Below, piece after piece: positions 35,039 to 44,030 of a stretch of DNA of 64,000 nucleotides. Source of the stretch: Phaeodactylibacter luteus (GTDB lineage Bacteria; Bacteroidota; Bacteroidia; Chitinophagales; Saprospiraceae); assembly GCF_007993045.1 (NCBI RefSeq), contig NZ_VOOR01000026.1, positions 18,031-82,030 of the forward strand, in the 5' to 3' direction. A program made the position numbers and the translations under genes. The notes under the pieces were generated by a model, which ran no database searches, was not told the origin of the DNA, and saw only the letters and a program-made list of their open reading frames with translations. The number at the start of each line of letters is the position of its first letter. Positions within the stretch are counted from its first letter, which is position 1.

Positions 35039-38000
35039 ATGAAAAATATAAATTTTATTCTCCTGGCCATTTTTGCCTTTTGGCTAAGTAGGCCAGATTG
35101 CGCATTAGCGCAGTGCGACCCCAGCTGTAGCCCCACTGGAACACTGAATTTCAGTACAGGCTGGGACCCGGTAGCCAGCACTACCATTGGCCTGGGCCAG
35201 ATAGACCCGCATTGGCGGCTGATGAACGTACCTCCTATATCCGGCGCAGTGCCACCTGGTGCTGCAGTGCCCACTCCTCCAGACGCCTATGCCATACCAC
35301 CGTTGAACGGGTTTTGGAACGTACTGTCTGGCTCCAGGGTGTTGTCAATGACCAATCAAAACAACTTTGGGCCCAACAACCTTAACCCCGCCCAGCCCTG
35401 GCGTTTTCGGCGTTACTTCTGTTTATGCCAGGACGCAGAGGTGGTCTTGGAAGGCGATATCAAAGCTGATGACACCGGCGGGCTGGCCCTCTACAACAGC
35501 AGTGGAGTACCCATGGGGTTTTCTGCTGCGCTTGCCCCTGCCCCAAATACCAGTAATTTTAATACCGGGGTATCTTTTGCGCAAGCGCTATTCCTACCTG
35601 CGGGGGGCTACTACTTCGAGTTTGAACTGCTGAATACGAATGGGGTGGCCACTGGGTTTGCCGTAGAAGGCCTGATGACGAGTGCCAATGGGCTTGTGAT
35701 CAACGATGAGCAGAGCGCTTGCTGTGCCGCAGCGGCCATAACCGGGCAGAAGCTGCTGGACCTAAATGCAAATGGTGTTTTTGACCCGGGGACAGACCAA
35801 GCTGGGCCAGGTTTTTTCTTCGACCTGATAGACCAAGCTACAGGTATGGTGATCGCTACAGCCCAAAGCGATGCTTTTGGCGAATTTGAGTTCGGCAACC
35901 TGCCTCCCGGAAACTATACCGTGCGGGAACAGGTTCAATGGGGATGGCTGTCTTTCGCGCAGTCGTACACCATCAACTTGGGCGCCAACGATGCACAGCA
36001 CGTCACTTTTCTAAACCTGCCCTACACCCCAACGGTATGGCTAGACTGCACCTTCGGCGGTATACAGCCCGAGCCCGATAATGATGACGATGAGCGCGGG
36101 CTGGCCATTACTACCGATGGCGGCTTTTTTGGCAGCAATACGGTCCGGACTTTTTCAACCACCAACCTTTTGGCAGGCCCCAACCCTAATGATAAGATTG
36201 TATCCAAATCTTGGGACAATGGCTCTGGGGCGCTACAGCCTGTAGGGAAGATCAATTATTTTACTGATGTAGACCCTGGGGGGCATTTTGTGGACAATAT
36301 GCACGTGCTCAATGTACCTTCTTTCTGTAACCCACAGTCCCGTTTCGCAGCGGTAGGCACGGTACGGAATGCCAGCAATTCAGATGTTTTTTATGCTGAG
36401 TTTGCGCCCAATGGCAGCATGCTATCCTATGTAGATGTTACGAGCACTCCGGGTTTTGAGCGGGAGCATGTCAATGATTTCATCAGCCTTTCCTCTGGCG
36501 AGCTGATGTGGGCAGGGTATAAGATCACCCCTCCCCAAGCAGGTGGCGCAAGGCGCAGGGTGATGGTCTCTAAGTTTGACAACTGCAATGGGCCTTCTTT
36601 TCAGCACCGGGAGTACGAAATACAGACCGCTGCAGGCGTACAGCAAGCGGAAGCCGCTTCAGTCATAGAGCTGATAGCCCCTTTGCCAGGCCAGCCCAAC
36701 GCCAAGTATGTGGTAACAGGGCAAGCTGGCCGTGAAGTGTTCCTGTTGTTTTTAGGTGCCAACCTCAACCCCGTGGGCTCTGCATTGACCTACGATGTGG
36801 ACAGCAACCCTTCTACGAGCGAAGGGGGTGTCCGGATCAGGCGGAATGGGGATGACCTATTTATCGTGGGGAATGGAGCTGATTTTACGGGCATACTCGG
36901 ATCATCCGACGAGCGGATTTTTTTGCTAAAGCTCCGTTTCCAAGGGCAGCAGGGGATTCCTCAGGCCTCTGCCTACCTGTACAATTTGCCAGGCCTAGGC
37001 GAGCAGGTTGTGGATATGGAGCTCAATAGTTCGGGCGAGCTCATACTGACCGGTGTCTGTGATTTTGCCGACCCATTGGGGGTGAGCGGTAACCCTGAGA
37101 CACAACAGACCTTCCTTATGGCATTGGACGAATTCGGCAATCAGCTGTGGGGCAAAAAGGTCGCTTTTAGCGAAGGCTCAGCGCCTACTGACCTGCATCT
37201 GTCACAACTGTTGGACGAGATCAACGTGACAGGCTCCTGCTGGGTCAATGAATTTGGGGGCACACCATTCCCTTTCAATTCTCGCCGTTTTGATGAGCTG
37301 ACTATCCGTGCAAGCCGTTATGGGGAGCTGATCTACAATACTGGCTGCACAGAACCGCTAGCCGCACAAGTGGTTTCGCCTACCCCTTTCCCACAAGACT
37401 TCCTGGCCACGGCCATCACGCCAAGCTACAGTTTTGTGCCGGGCACACAGGTATCTGGCGATTATTTTGTGGAAAGGATGCCCTGTGCTATTGGCAATGG
37501 CGGGGATGTCGAATGTGATAGCCTCCTGCTGACAGCACAGCAATTGGCGGATACCTCTGGCAATTGTTGCTATAGCTTACAGTACCAGAACAATTCGCCT
37601 GCGCCAGTATATGAGCTCTGTGTAAGGATAGGCGGAGGTTCTTCTGCTACCTTTGTGAACGTCTCTGCAGTTCCGGGCCTTATTGCCTCCCTTGCCTCAA
37701 GCGGGCGGGAGATCAATATCCGCAGCAGCGCTACTACAGCACTGCCAGCCGGGGCGCTCGCGGGTGCAGTAGGGTTCTGCCTGTCAGGGGCTAGTGCGGC
37801 CACGCTCAACTACCTGTGGAAAGATGTGAATGGCAATGTCATTTGTGAGCAGGCGGAAACTGTGGAATGCTCCAACTGTACCGCTGACTTCACCTGGTCT
37901 TCCGACTGTTGCGGGCTGCAGCTCGCTGGCAGTGCAACGGGTACTGGCCCCTATCTATATGAGTGGGACTTCCTTTGCGATGGCACCATAGACGCCACCG

Positions 38001-41000
38001 GTGCAACGGTTGCCCTTTCCAACCTGCCTGTAGGGCCCAATGTGCTTTGCCTGGCCGTTACGGATGCCTCCGGATGTACGGCCACCGTCCAACAAACCGT
38101 GACAGTAGCTGGCGACGATACGCCCCCGGTCATCAATTGCCCAGCTGATATCACCCTGCCTACGGACCCCGGAGCGTGCTTCGCCAGCTATACCTTTCCG
38201 CCACTGACAGCTACAGATGACTGTGATGAGGAGCTGACCGTCAGCTGCTTCCTGACCGGGGCTACTACAACGCCCATTGCGCCAGTCACTGCCCTGAACA
38301 AAGGAGTGACCACCGTTAATTGTGCAACAGAGGACGATAAGGGGAACCTTGGCACCTGCACGTACATCATCACTGTGGAGGACAACGAGCCGCCAACCAT
38401 TACCTGCCCTGCGCCTCCGCCTGTAGTGACGGTGCCTGCTTGCGATGGTGGGGCTGTGGCCAGTTTCGGGCAGCCCGTATTTGGCGATAACTGCCCAATG
38501 GCATCCATCTCATCTTCTCACCAAAGCGGGGGCTTCTTCCCCTGTGGCACCACTACGGTCACCTATACCGCAACGGATATGGCAGGCAATGAGACAGCCT
38601 GCTCTTTCCCTGTACAAGTAGATTGCAGCTGTGCAGAGGCAGGAGGACAAATATTGGAATGTACGGATGTAGACAATCAGTACCTGTTTACGGCCCAGGT
38701 CAATGTGCTGAACAATGCCGGCGCAGGAAATTGTACCATAGATCTGTTAAGCGGCAACCCTGCTGTCATCATCAACAGCGGCAGCGTCACCATAACGGGC
38801 ACCTACCCCAACTTTACGGTCACGGCATTGGTCGACATAGCCGGGCCGCCTGTGCCACAAGTGGTATCCCTGCAGGTAGTGGTCAGCTGCGTTTGCGATA
38901 GCGGCGAAGTGTCTGAGTGTACTTTCCCGCTAAATACTGCGGTGCCCTGTTGCAAGCAAATATTTATTGACCCCGACGAAGTATGCAAAACAGGAGGGGC
39001 TGTGCAAGTGCCCTTAGGCGGCTGCAGCAGCCTGTACGACGTACAGCAAGTGCGTTGGTATGTAGCGGATGCGCCTTGCCCGGCAGTGCCCTTTGGCACC
39101 CCACCTATCTTGGTCACGAACAGCTGCTCAGACCTGACCTTGCTGCCGCAGTATCACGATACCGATGTCTGTGTATATGCAGAGGTAGACATGGGGCCCG
39201 CAGCGGGAGCCTGTACCACTTTGCGCACAGCGCCTGTAGTCATTAGCCTCTGTGAAGGGGTAGGGTGTACCCTTCCTGGGGATGAATTCTGCTACACCGG
39301 TACGCCGATAACGCCTTCCCTCCTGACGGCCAGTCTCCCTCCGACGGATTGTGCGTATACCATCCAATGGTACGACAACAACGGGCCGATACCGGGCGAG
39401 ACCGGGCCTACCTATCAGCCAGGCCCGATCAGTTTGCCCGCTGGCAGTACAGCCTGCTTTGTAGATTTCACCTACCGGGCTGTGATTTCCAGTGTCTGTG
39501 GCGATCAGGAATGCAGCGCTACCATCCGTTTGTACAATGAAGATGCGCCCGATGGGGCCCTCGCTCTGTTGCCACCGGATACTAACCCCCTCTGCTATGG
39601 CGAAGATGCAGTATTGGCCTATGAGCCGGCCTGTGCCGGGGAGCCCGAAAGGTGGACTTGGCACAAACGCACCGCTACTACGGCCTATGCGCCTATCACT
39701 ACAAATGGTGACCGTAGCCCGGTTTACTATACCAACCGCCTTTATGAGGATACTTGGATCAAGGTTATCAAACAGAATGGGATATGTCCGGAAGATGAGG
39801 TAGAGCTCATGCTGGATATCATAGACCCCCTCGTGGTCAATAGCTTTTCCGCAGATTACTTTACAGTTTGTGCGCCCACAACAGTGGAACTGCAAGTCGA
39901 TTTTCAGCCTTCTTTCCAGCCAGGAGATGGCTGTGACTATGCCATTACGTGGTACCGGGATGGCAACCCGATTGGCTCCTCCAATCAGTTGGGCAGCCCT
40001 GCAAACTTTACGTACACCCCTGCAGACGGTATCGTTAGTGGCTATTACTACGCTGTGGTAGAAAGCAGCTGCTGCCCGCAACGGGTGAAGTCGCCCGTAG
40101 TGGTGAAAGACCCTCCTATGGAGGTGCTTGTGGCAGGGCCTTGCTTCCGTTGCAATTGCGACACCGTCAATTTGGAAGGCATTGTCCGCTTCCCGATCCC
40201 AGGCTTTAGCTGCACTTATCAATGGTATGATAATGGTGTGCCTATTGCGGGCGAGACGGGGGCACAGCTCACCGTTGACCCCATTTTAGACGGGCCGTTC
40301 ACCTTTGAGGTGACCTGTACGGATGGGGCAACCACCTGTGTGCAGTCTGAGGATTTTGTATTGATGCAGTGCGGCTCCAAGGAGGAGTGCACAGCCCCCT
40401 TCTGCGAGGGCAACCTGGTACAGAATGGCGATTTTGAGCAGGGCACGGCCAGTGGCAGCGATGAGGATATAGCCAACGCGCTGCATTGGGGCGGTATATG
40501 GGGAAATGCCGGGGCCGGCTTCAGCAGTGCCGACTTGTACAGCGATGTTGCACTGCCGCCATTTGCCTCTCCGCTCCCCCTTTCTCAGGGGCAGTTCGCT
40601 GGGTTTTGGTCAAGGATTCAAGGGGGAGATGCCTTCCGGGAAGGGGTGCTCAACGAGCTGAATGCCACCATCATGCCCAATACCGGCGTATACGAGCTAA
40701 CCTTTAAGATAGCCTGTCTGTTTACGCCGCCCGGGCCCGCTTCTATGAGCATTTATGTAGCCAATGGCGGTATCAATGGTGGAGCGCCCCTTCTTGATGG
40801 GGTTACGCCTACTAACGACAACCTGTTTGCGGACAGCTGGGAAATTGTAGCGCACCCGCTGACGACGAGCTGCGACAATAACTTCCAGGCCTACACCTAC
40901 ACGATGGATACGAACGACCCTGCATTTCCACCTTCAGGCATCAATGCCATTTTCTTTACCCGGACTGATGGTGTACAGCCTGGAGCCTACGTAGCTTTGG

Positions 41001-41578
41001 ACGATGTCTGCCTGCGCAGCATTTGCTGTCAGGATGAGCAGGCTTTTGACACTGCCCTTAATGCGTTCCAGATCGTGCAAAATGGCAATGAGAGCCAGGT
41101 TGCGGTCAATCATACTGATTTGAATGGCTGCTACAAAGTAGCAATTGATTGGGGCGATGGTCAGACCGATATCATCTGGCCAGACTTTGCTGTCAATGCA
41201 ACCCATAATTATGGTTTTTCGGGCGATTACGACCTGCAAATCACGCTGGAAGAGTACGGCAGCGATGGGCTTGTCTGTTTTGATGGCATTTTCAACGGCG
41301 GCTCAGTTACAGGGGCAAGCCGATTGGAAAGCGGCAACGAAGTACGGCTATTCCCGAACCCGGCGAGCGAGGAGGTACAGTTGGCCTGGGATGATCAAGG
41401 CGCTTTCAGCCAGCTCTTGTTGCGAGATGTGACGGGGGCCCGGCTTTGGGCAGAAAGCATTCCTGCAGGTGCAGTACAAATGGCCCTTGACCTACGGGAG
41501 CTGCCGAGCGGCGTGTACTGGGTACAGCTGTTCACGCCTGAAGGCCGCCTAGTCGTCAGGAAAGTCATCAAACAATAA
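35039..41578 (+). CDS. Giant T9SS-secreted adhesin-like protein with SdrD-B, PKD and HYR domains
   Basis: 2179 residues from ATG 35039 (the frame runs back to 34835 inside the previous gene, but 35039 starts the signal peptide ending LAQ|CDPSC). Domains in order: N-terminal jelly-roll-like region (to ~215), an SdrD B-like/Cna-B domain (~225-310, GQKLLDLNANGVFDPGTDQAG...GNLPPGNYTVREQ), a propeller-like region (~320-830), a PKD-like domain (~945-1020), two HYR-type domains (~1022-1195, PPVINCPADITLPTDPGACFA and PPTITCPAPPP), and several Cys-rich Ig-like units. A carbohydrate-binding-like module (~1790-2000, GNLVQNGDFEQG) follows. The last ~75 residues (VRLFPNPASEEVQLAW...GVYWVQLFTPEGRLVVRKVIKQ) are a type A T9SS sorting domain. 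Likely a calcium-stabilised surface adhesin. Confidence 0.87.
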   Translation: MKNINFILLAIFAFWLSRPDCALAQCDPSCSPTGTLNFSTGWDPVASTTIGLGQIDPHWRLMNVPPISGAVPPGAAVPTPPDAYAIPPLNGFWNVLSGSRVLSMTNQNNFGPNNLNPAQPWRFRRYFCLCQDAEVVLEGDIKADDTGGLALYNSSGVPMGFSAALAPAPNTSNFNTGVSFAQALFLPAGGYYFEFELLNTNGVATGFAVEGLMTSANGLVINDEQSACCAAAAITGQKLLDLNANGVFDPGTDQAGPGFFFDLIDQATGMVIATAQSDAFGEFEFGNLPPGNYTVREQVQWGWLSFAQSYTINLGANDAQHVTFLNLPYTPTVWLDCTFGGIQPEPDNDDDERGLAITTDGGFFGSNTVRTFSTTNLLAGPNPNDKIVSKSWDNGSGALQPVGKINYFTDVDPGGHFVDNMHVLNVPSFCNPQSRFAAVGTVRNASNSDVFYAEFAPNGSMLSYVDVTSTPGFEREHVNDFISLSSGELMWAGYKITPPQAGGARRRVMVSKFDNCNGPSFQHREYEIQTAAGVQQAEAASVIELIAPLPGQPNAKYVVTGQAGREVFLLFLGANLNPVGSALTYDVDSNPSTSEGGVRIRRNGDDLFIVGNGADFTGILGSSDERIFLLKLRFQGQQGIPQASAYLYNLPGLGEQVVDMELNSSGELILTGVCDFADPLGVSGNPETQQTFLMALDEFGNQLWGKKVAFSEGSAPTDLHLSQLLDEINVTGSCWVNEFGGTPFPFNSRRFDELTIRASRYGELIYNTGCTEPLAAQVVSPTPFPQDFLATAITPSYSFVPGTQVSGDYFVERMPCAIGNGGDVECDSLLLTAQQLADTSGNCCYSLQYQNNSPAPVYELCVRIGGGSSATFVNVSAVPGLIASLASSGREINIRSSATTALPAGALAGAVGFCLSGASAATLNYLWKDVNGNVICEQAETVECSNCTADFTWSSDCCGLQLAGSATGTGPYLYEWDFLCDGTIDATGATVALSNLPVGPNVLCLAVTDASGCTATVQQTVTVAGDDTPPVINCPADITLPTDPGACFASYTFPPLTATDDCDEELTVSCFLTGATTTPIAPVTALNKGVTTVNCATEDDKGNLGTCTYIITVEDNEPPTITCPAPPPVVTVPACDGGAVASFGQPVFGDNCPMASISSSHQSGGFFPCGTTTVTYTATDMAGNETACSFPVQVDCSCAEAGGQILECTDVDNQYLFTAQVNVLNNAGAGNCTIDLLSGNPAVIINSGSVTITGTYPNFTVTALVDIAGPPVPQVVSLQVVVSCVCDSGEVSECTFPLNTAVPCCKQIFIDPDEVCKTGGAVQVPLGGCSSLYDVQQVRWYVADAPCPAVPFGTPPILVTNSCSDLTLLPQYHDTDVCVYAEVDMGPAAGACTTLRTAPVVISLCEGVGCTLPGDEFCYTGTPITPSLLTASLPPTDCAYTIQWYDNNGPIPGETGPTYQPGPISLPAGSTACFVDFTYRAVISSVCGDQECSATIRLYNEDAPDGALALLPPDTNPLCYGEDAVLAYEPACAGEPERWTWHKRTATTAYAPITTNGDRSPVYYTNRLYEDTWIKVIKQNGICPEDEVELMLDIIDPLVVNSFSADYFTVCAPTTVELQVDFQPSFQPGDGCDYAITWYRDGNPIGSSNQLGSPANFTYTPADGIVSGYYYAVVESSCCPQRVKSPVVVKDPPMEVLVAGPCFRCNCDTVNLEGIVRFPIPGFSCTYQWYDNGVPIAGETGAQLTVDPILDGPFTFEVTCTDGATTCVQSEDFVLMQCGSKEECTAPFCEGNLVQNGDFEQGTASGSDEDIANALHWGGIWGNAGAGFSSADLYSDVALPPFASPLPLSQGQFAGFWSRIQGGDAFREGVLNELNATIMPNTGVYELTFKIACLFTPPGPASMSIYVANGGINGGAPLLDGVTPTNDNLFADSWEIVAHPLTTSCDNNFQAYTYTMDTNDPAFPPSGINAIFFTRTDGVQPGAYVALDDVCLRSICCQDEQAFDTALNAFQIVQNGNESQVAVNHTDLNGCYKVAIDWGDGQTDIIWPDFAVNATHNYGFSGDYDLQITLEEYGSDGLVCFDGIFNGGSVTGASRLESGNEVRLFPNPASEEVQLAWDDQGAFSQLLLRDVTGARLWAESIPAGAVQMALDLRELPSGVYWVQLFTPEGRLVVRKVIKQ

Positions 41579-41631
41579 CATCTGAGCATAGCCTGGCTCT
41601 GGTGCCCTAGGGCCAGGCTATCAAAATCAGT

Positions 41632-41895
41632 AGGCGTGAACCAAAACGTCGCAGTCTTTTATGCTTTTCGGGCTTTATAGCTTGGCATCGGCCTAGCGCT
41701 GCGAAGGGGTGGCTGAAGGCCAGACCCGACGCCTGTAGGGCGAGGGGCCGAGCGGATAGCGAGCCCCGCAGCATAGCGGCACCTGCCCGCGGGCACATCC
41801 TTGCGGCAGGGGCAGGCCCCTATCCTTGCGGAAGGGGCAGGCCCCATCACATGGTGCAGGAGCAAGCCAAAAAAGCGACAATCTGGGGTGCGCCC
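41632..41895 (+). repeat. Dispersed repeat family A, copy 5 (full length, 264 bp)
   Basis: Runs from GGCGTGAACCAAAACGTCG through TTTTCGGGCT, GGCATCGGCCTAGCGCTGCG, GCATAGCGGCACCTGCCC to GGGGTGCGCCC. It is the most complete uninterrupted copy and the best reference for the family. It ends 11 bp before the next gene's start; the gene's frame runs back into it, which is why the later ATG is preferred. Confidence 0.78.
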
Positions 41896-41906
41896 AAATC
41901 AGGGAT

Positions 41907-42494
41907 ATGGAAAACCACGCTGCCTTTTCGATCGAGGCCACTAAAGATGACGATGCCGCTCTTATGCTGGCTGTCATAGATGAACACGGCAAGGTGCTCT
42001 GGGAGATTACAGGCGCCTATGCCACCCCGGGCATTTACAAAGCCTGGAAGCGTTTACCCTGGATCATCCGCGCTTTCCTGACACTGATAGTGTTCATCTT
42101 TGGCGGAGAGATAGAACTGGGAGGGGGAGCGCCCCGGCAGATCAAGCGGTGGGTATTGACGGATGCGAGCGGTAGAGAGGCTGCGGTATACCAAAGAGTG
42201 CACCGGGGGGTGAAAGCATTCCATGGCAAGAAGCTGATCGGGAAGATGATGTTTAAATCGCGGAAGTTCATTTGTGATTACGATGTGGAATTCCAGGGAA
42301 GGGCTTTGGGCAAAGTAGTGCCTTTGGGCATTGCGCACCAAAAGTTCGAAATCAGGGATGGGACAGAGGTGGTCGGCAGGGCGGAGAAGCTCCACTACGG
42401 ACAGCCGGGCCGGAAGGATATGCAGCTGCGCCTGTCTCAACGCCATTTTGCGGCAGCGGATATGCCCGGGCTGCTGGGTATTATCCTGTTATGA
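41907..42494 (+). CDS. Uncharacterised protein
   Basis: 195 residues from ATG 41907 (MENHAAFSIEATKDDDAAL). An upstream in-frame ATG at 41826 lies inside repeat A and is rejected. One hydrophobic stretch (about 47-66, LPWIIRAFLTLIVFIFGG) could be a membrane helix. The C-terminal half is strand-rich, with KSRKFICDYDVEFQGRALGKVVPLG and QKFEIRDGTEVVGRAEK. That alternation recalls LURP-one/scramblase-like barrels, but the similarity is too weak to name. No operon partner; family A repeat immediately upstream. Confidence 0.6.
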   Translation: MENHAAFSIEATKDDDAALMLAVIDEHGKVLWEITGAYATPGIYKAWKRLPWIIRAFLTLIVFIFGGEIELGGGAPRQIKRWVLTDASGREAAVYQRVHRGVKAFHGKKLIGKMMFKSRKFICDYDVEFQGRALGKVVPLGIAHQKFEIRDGTEVVGRAEKLHYGQPGRKDMQLRLSQRHFAAADMPGLLGIILL

Positions 42495-42588
42495 TGCCCA
42501 TTGTAGATTGATTGTGAGGAGCAGCCTGTTGCGGCATGGAGCCTGGCTTCAGCTTGCAGGAGCTGCTTATTGAGCCCCTTTCCTTGGA

Positions 42589-42784
42589 TATACTCCCTTC
42601 GGGCACAAAAAGTGATTTTTGACGTTTTATTTTTGCGCCTTACGGCGTTAAAAATGCTCACCGGCCTCACCGTGGGGCCCCTTTTCCCCACGCTTCGTGT
42701 AGGCTACGCCTGCGCTTTTTGCCTTGCAGGGCACAAAAATAAAAAATCGTCAAAATTTCACCTCTCGTGACCGAGGAGAGTATA
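42589..42784. repeat. Long palindromic element (~196 bp)
   Basis: The left ~60 bp starting TATACTCCCTTCGGGCAC is an imperfect inverse of the right ~60 bp ending GACCGAGGAGAGTATA. Inner blocks TTTTTGACG/CGTCAAAA and TATTTTTGCGCC/GGGCACAAAAATA pair as well. Single copy in the window. It resembles a MITE; no gene inside. Confidence 0.55.
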
Positions 42785-42819
42785 ATTTCCGGGTCAGGGG
42801 CTTTTTTTTTCTAGACAGG

Positions 42820-42851
42820 TTTAGCCCTTGTGGGCATTGCACTTATCTTTG
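42820..42851 (+). promoter_or_regulatory. Promoter of the fructose-bisphosphatase gene
   Basis: TTTA (42820-42823), 20 bp, then TATCTTTG (42844-42851), an exact TAnnTTTG. Start of transcription near 42858, about 42 nt before the ATG. Confidence 0.6.
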
Positions 42852-42899
42852 GGCGTGTACGAATCCCTTACCACCAACACACCAAATAAACCAAGAATT

Positions 42900-43913
42900 A
42901 TGAGCCGTATAGTGACCCTGGACGAATTCATCATCCGACGCCAAAAAGATTTCCCCTTTGCCAGTGGGGAGCTTACGGGCCTGCTCAGAGACATTGGGGT
43001 GGCGGCCAAAATCGTGAACCGGGAGGTCAATAAAGCCGGCCTGGTCAGCATTTTGGGCGAAGCCCGGACCGAAAATGCAACAGGAGACACCGTACAGAAG
43101 CTCGATCTTTACGCCAACGAAAAGCTGATCGACTGCCTGAAGAACAGCGGGGAATGCTGTGGCATTGCTTCCGAAGAGCTCGAAGACTTCATCCCCATTC
43201 AGTCGGTAGCATCCAAAACATCCAAATACGTCGTTGTCTTTGACCCCCTCGACGGCTCTTCCAATATCGACGTCAACGTATCCGTGGGCACTATTTTTGG
43301 CATATACCGGCGGCAAAGCCCTGAAGACGGCCCGGTACAGCTTGATGACTTCCTGCAAAAGGGGCTCGACTTAGTGGCAGCAGGCTATGTGCTCTATGGT
43401 ACGTCTACCCTGCTTGTGTACACTACAGGGCGGGGCGTCAACGGTTTTACGCTTGACCCCACGATCGGGGAGTTTTGCCTGAGCCATACCGACATTCAGA
43501 TCCCGGACCGGGGCAACTACTACTCTGTCAATCAGGGCTACTACCTGAAGTTTGATGTGGAAATGCGCCGTTATATCGACCACTGCTCAGACCTCAACCT
43601 GCGGTTGCGCTATATCGGCAGTATGGTATCGGACATCCACCGCATTCTTTTCCAGGGCGGTATTTTCCTTTACCCCAATACGCGCAAGTACCCGCAAGGC
43701 AAGCTCCGCCTCGTTTATGAGTGCAACCCGCTGGCCTATATCGTGGAGCAGGCTGGCGGCAAAGCCATCACTTGTCAGCTGGAGCGCATACTGGAGCTCC
43801 CGGTCAGCCACTTGCACCAACGAGCTACTATTGCTATTGGCTCGCCGGGCATGGTAGATGAAATGAAGGCCTTTGTAGAGCGTTACAGTGCTGCCCCTAC
43901 CTTTGGCGGGTAG
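42900..43913 (+). CDS. fbp: Class I fructose-1,6-bisphosphatase
   Basis: 337 residues from ATG 42900 (frame open to 42828, which is upstream of the promoter). Gluconeogenic enzyme hydrolysing fructose 1,6-bisphosphate to fructose 6-phosphate. The metal-binding residues stand in SEELEDF and FDPLDGSSNIDVNVSVGTIFGIY, the family signature. Substrate-binding motifs follow, including YIGSMVSDIHRILFQGGIFLYP and KLRLVYECNPLAYIVEQAGGKA. N-terminal GEARTENATGDTVQKLD matches the AMP-site helix region. Length is typical of the class. Own promoter, monocistronic, cytoplasmic. Confidence 0.96.
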   Translation: MSRIVTLDEFIIRRQKDFPFASGELTGLLRDIGVAAKIVNREVNKAGLVSILGEARTENATGDTVQKLDLYANEKLIDCLKNSGECCGIASEELEDFIPIQSVASKTSKYVVVFDPLDGSSNIDVNVSVGTIFGIYRRQSPEDGPVQLDDFLQKGLDLVAAGYVLYGTSTLLVYTTGRGVNGFTLDPTIGEFCLSHTDIQIPDRGNYYSVNQGYYLKFDVEMRRYIDHCSDLNLRLRYIGSMVSDIHRILFQGGIFLYPNTRKYPQGKLRLVYECNPLAYIVEQAGGKAITCQLERILELPVSHLHQRATIAIGSPGMVDEMKAFVERYSAAPTFGG

Positions 43914-44030
43914 CACACGGGTTTGCGGTGTTGCCGGAATGCCTGTATATTGATGGGCTGTTAGCCGAGGTACGGTACTGGCTATACTGCTGTACGGTAC
44001 AGGCTCTTTTCCTCAAAATGCCTTTGCTAT

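Noticed and set aside
39128..40222. 364-codon antisense frame inside the second giant adhesin gene
   Set aside because: Shadow of repetitive sense coding sequence with clear domains.
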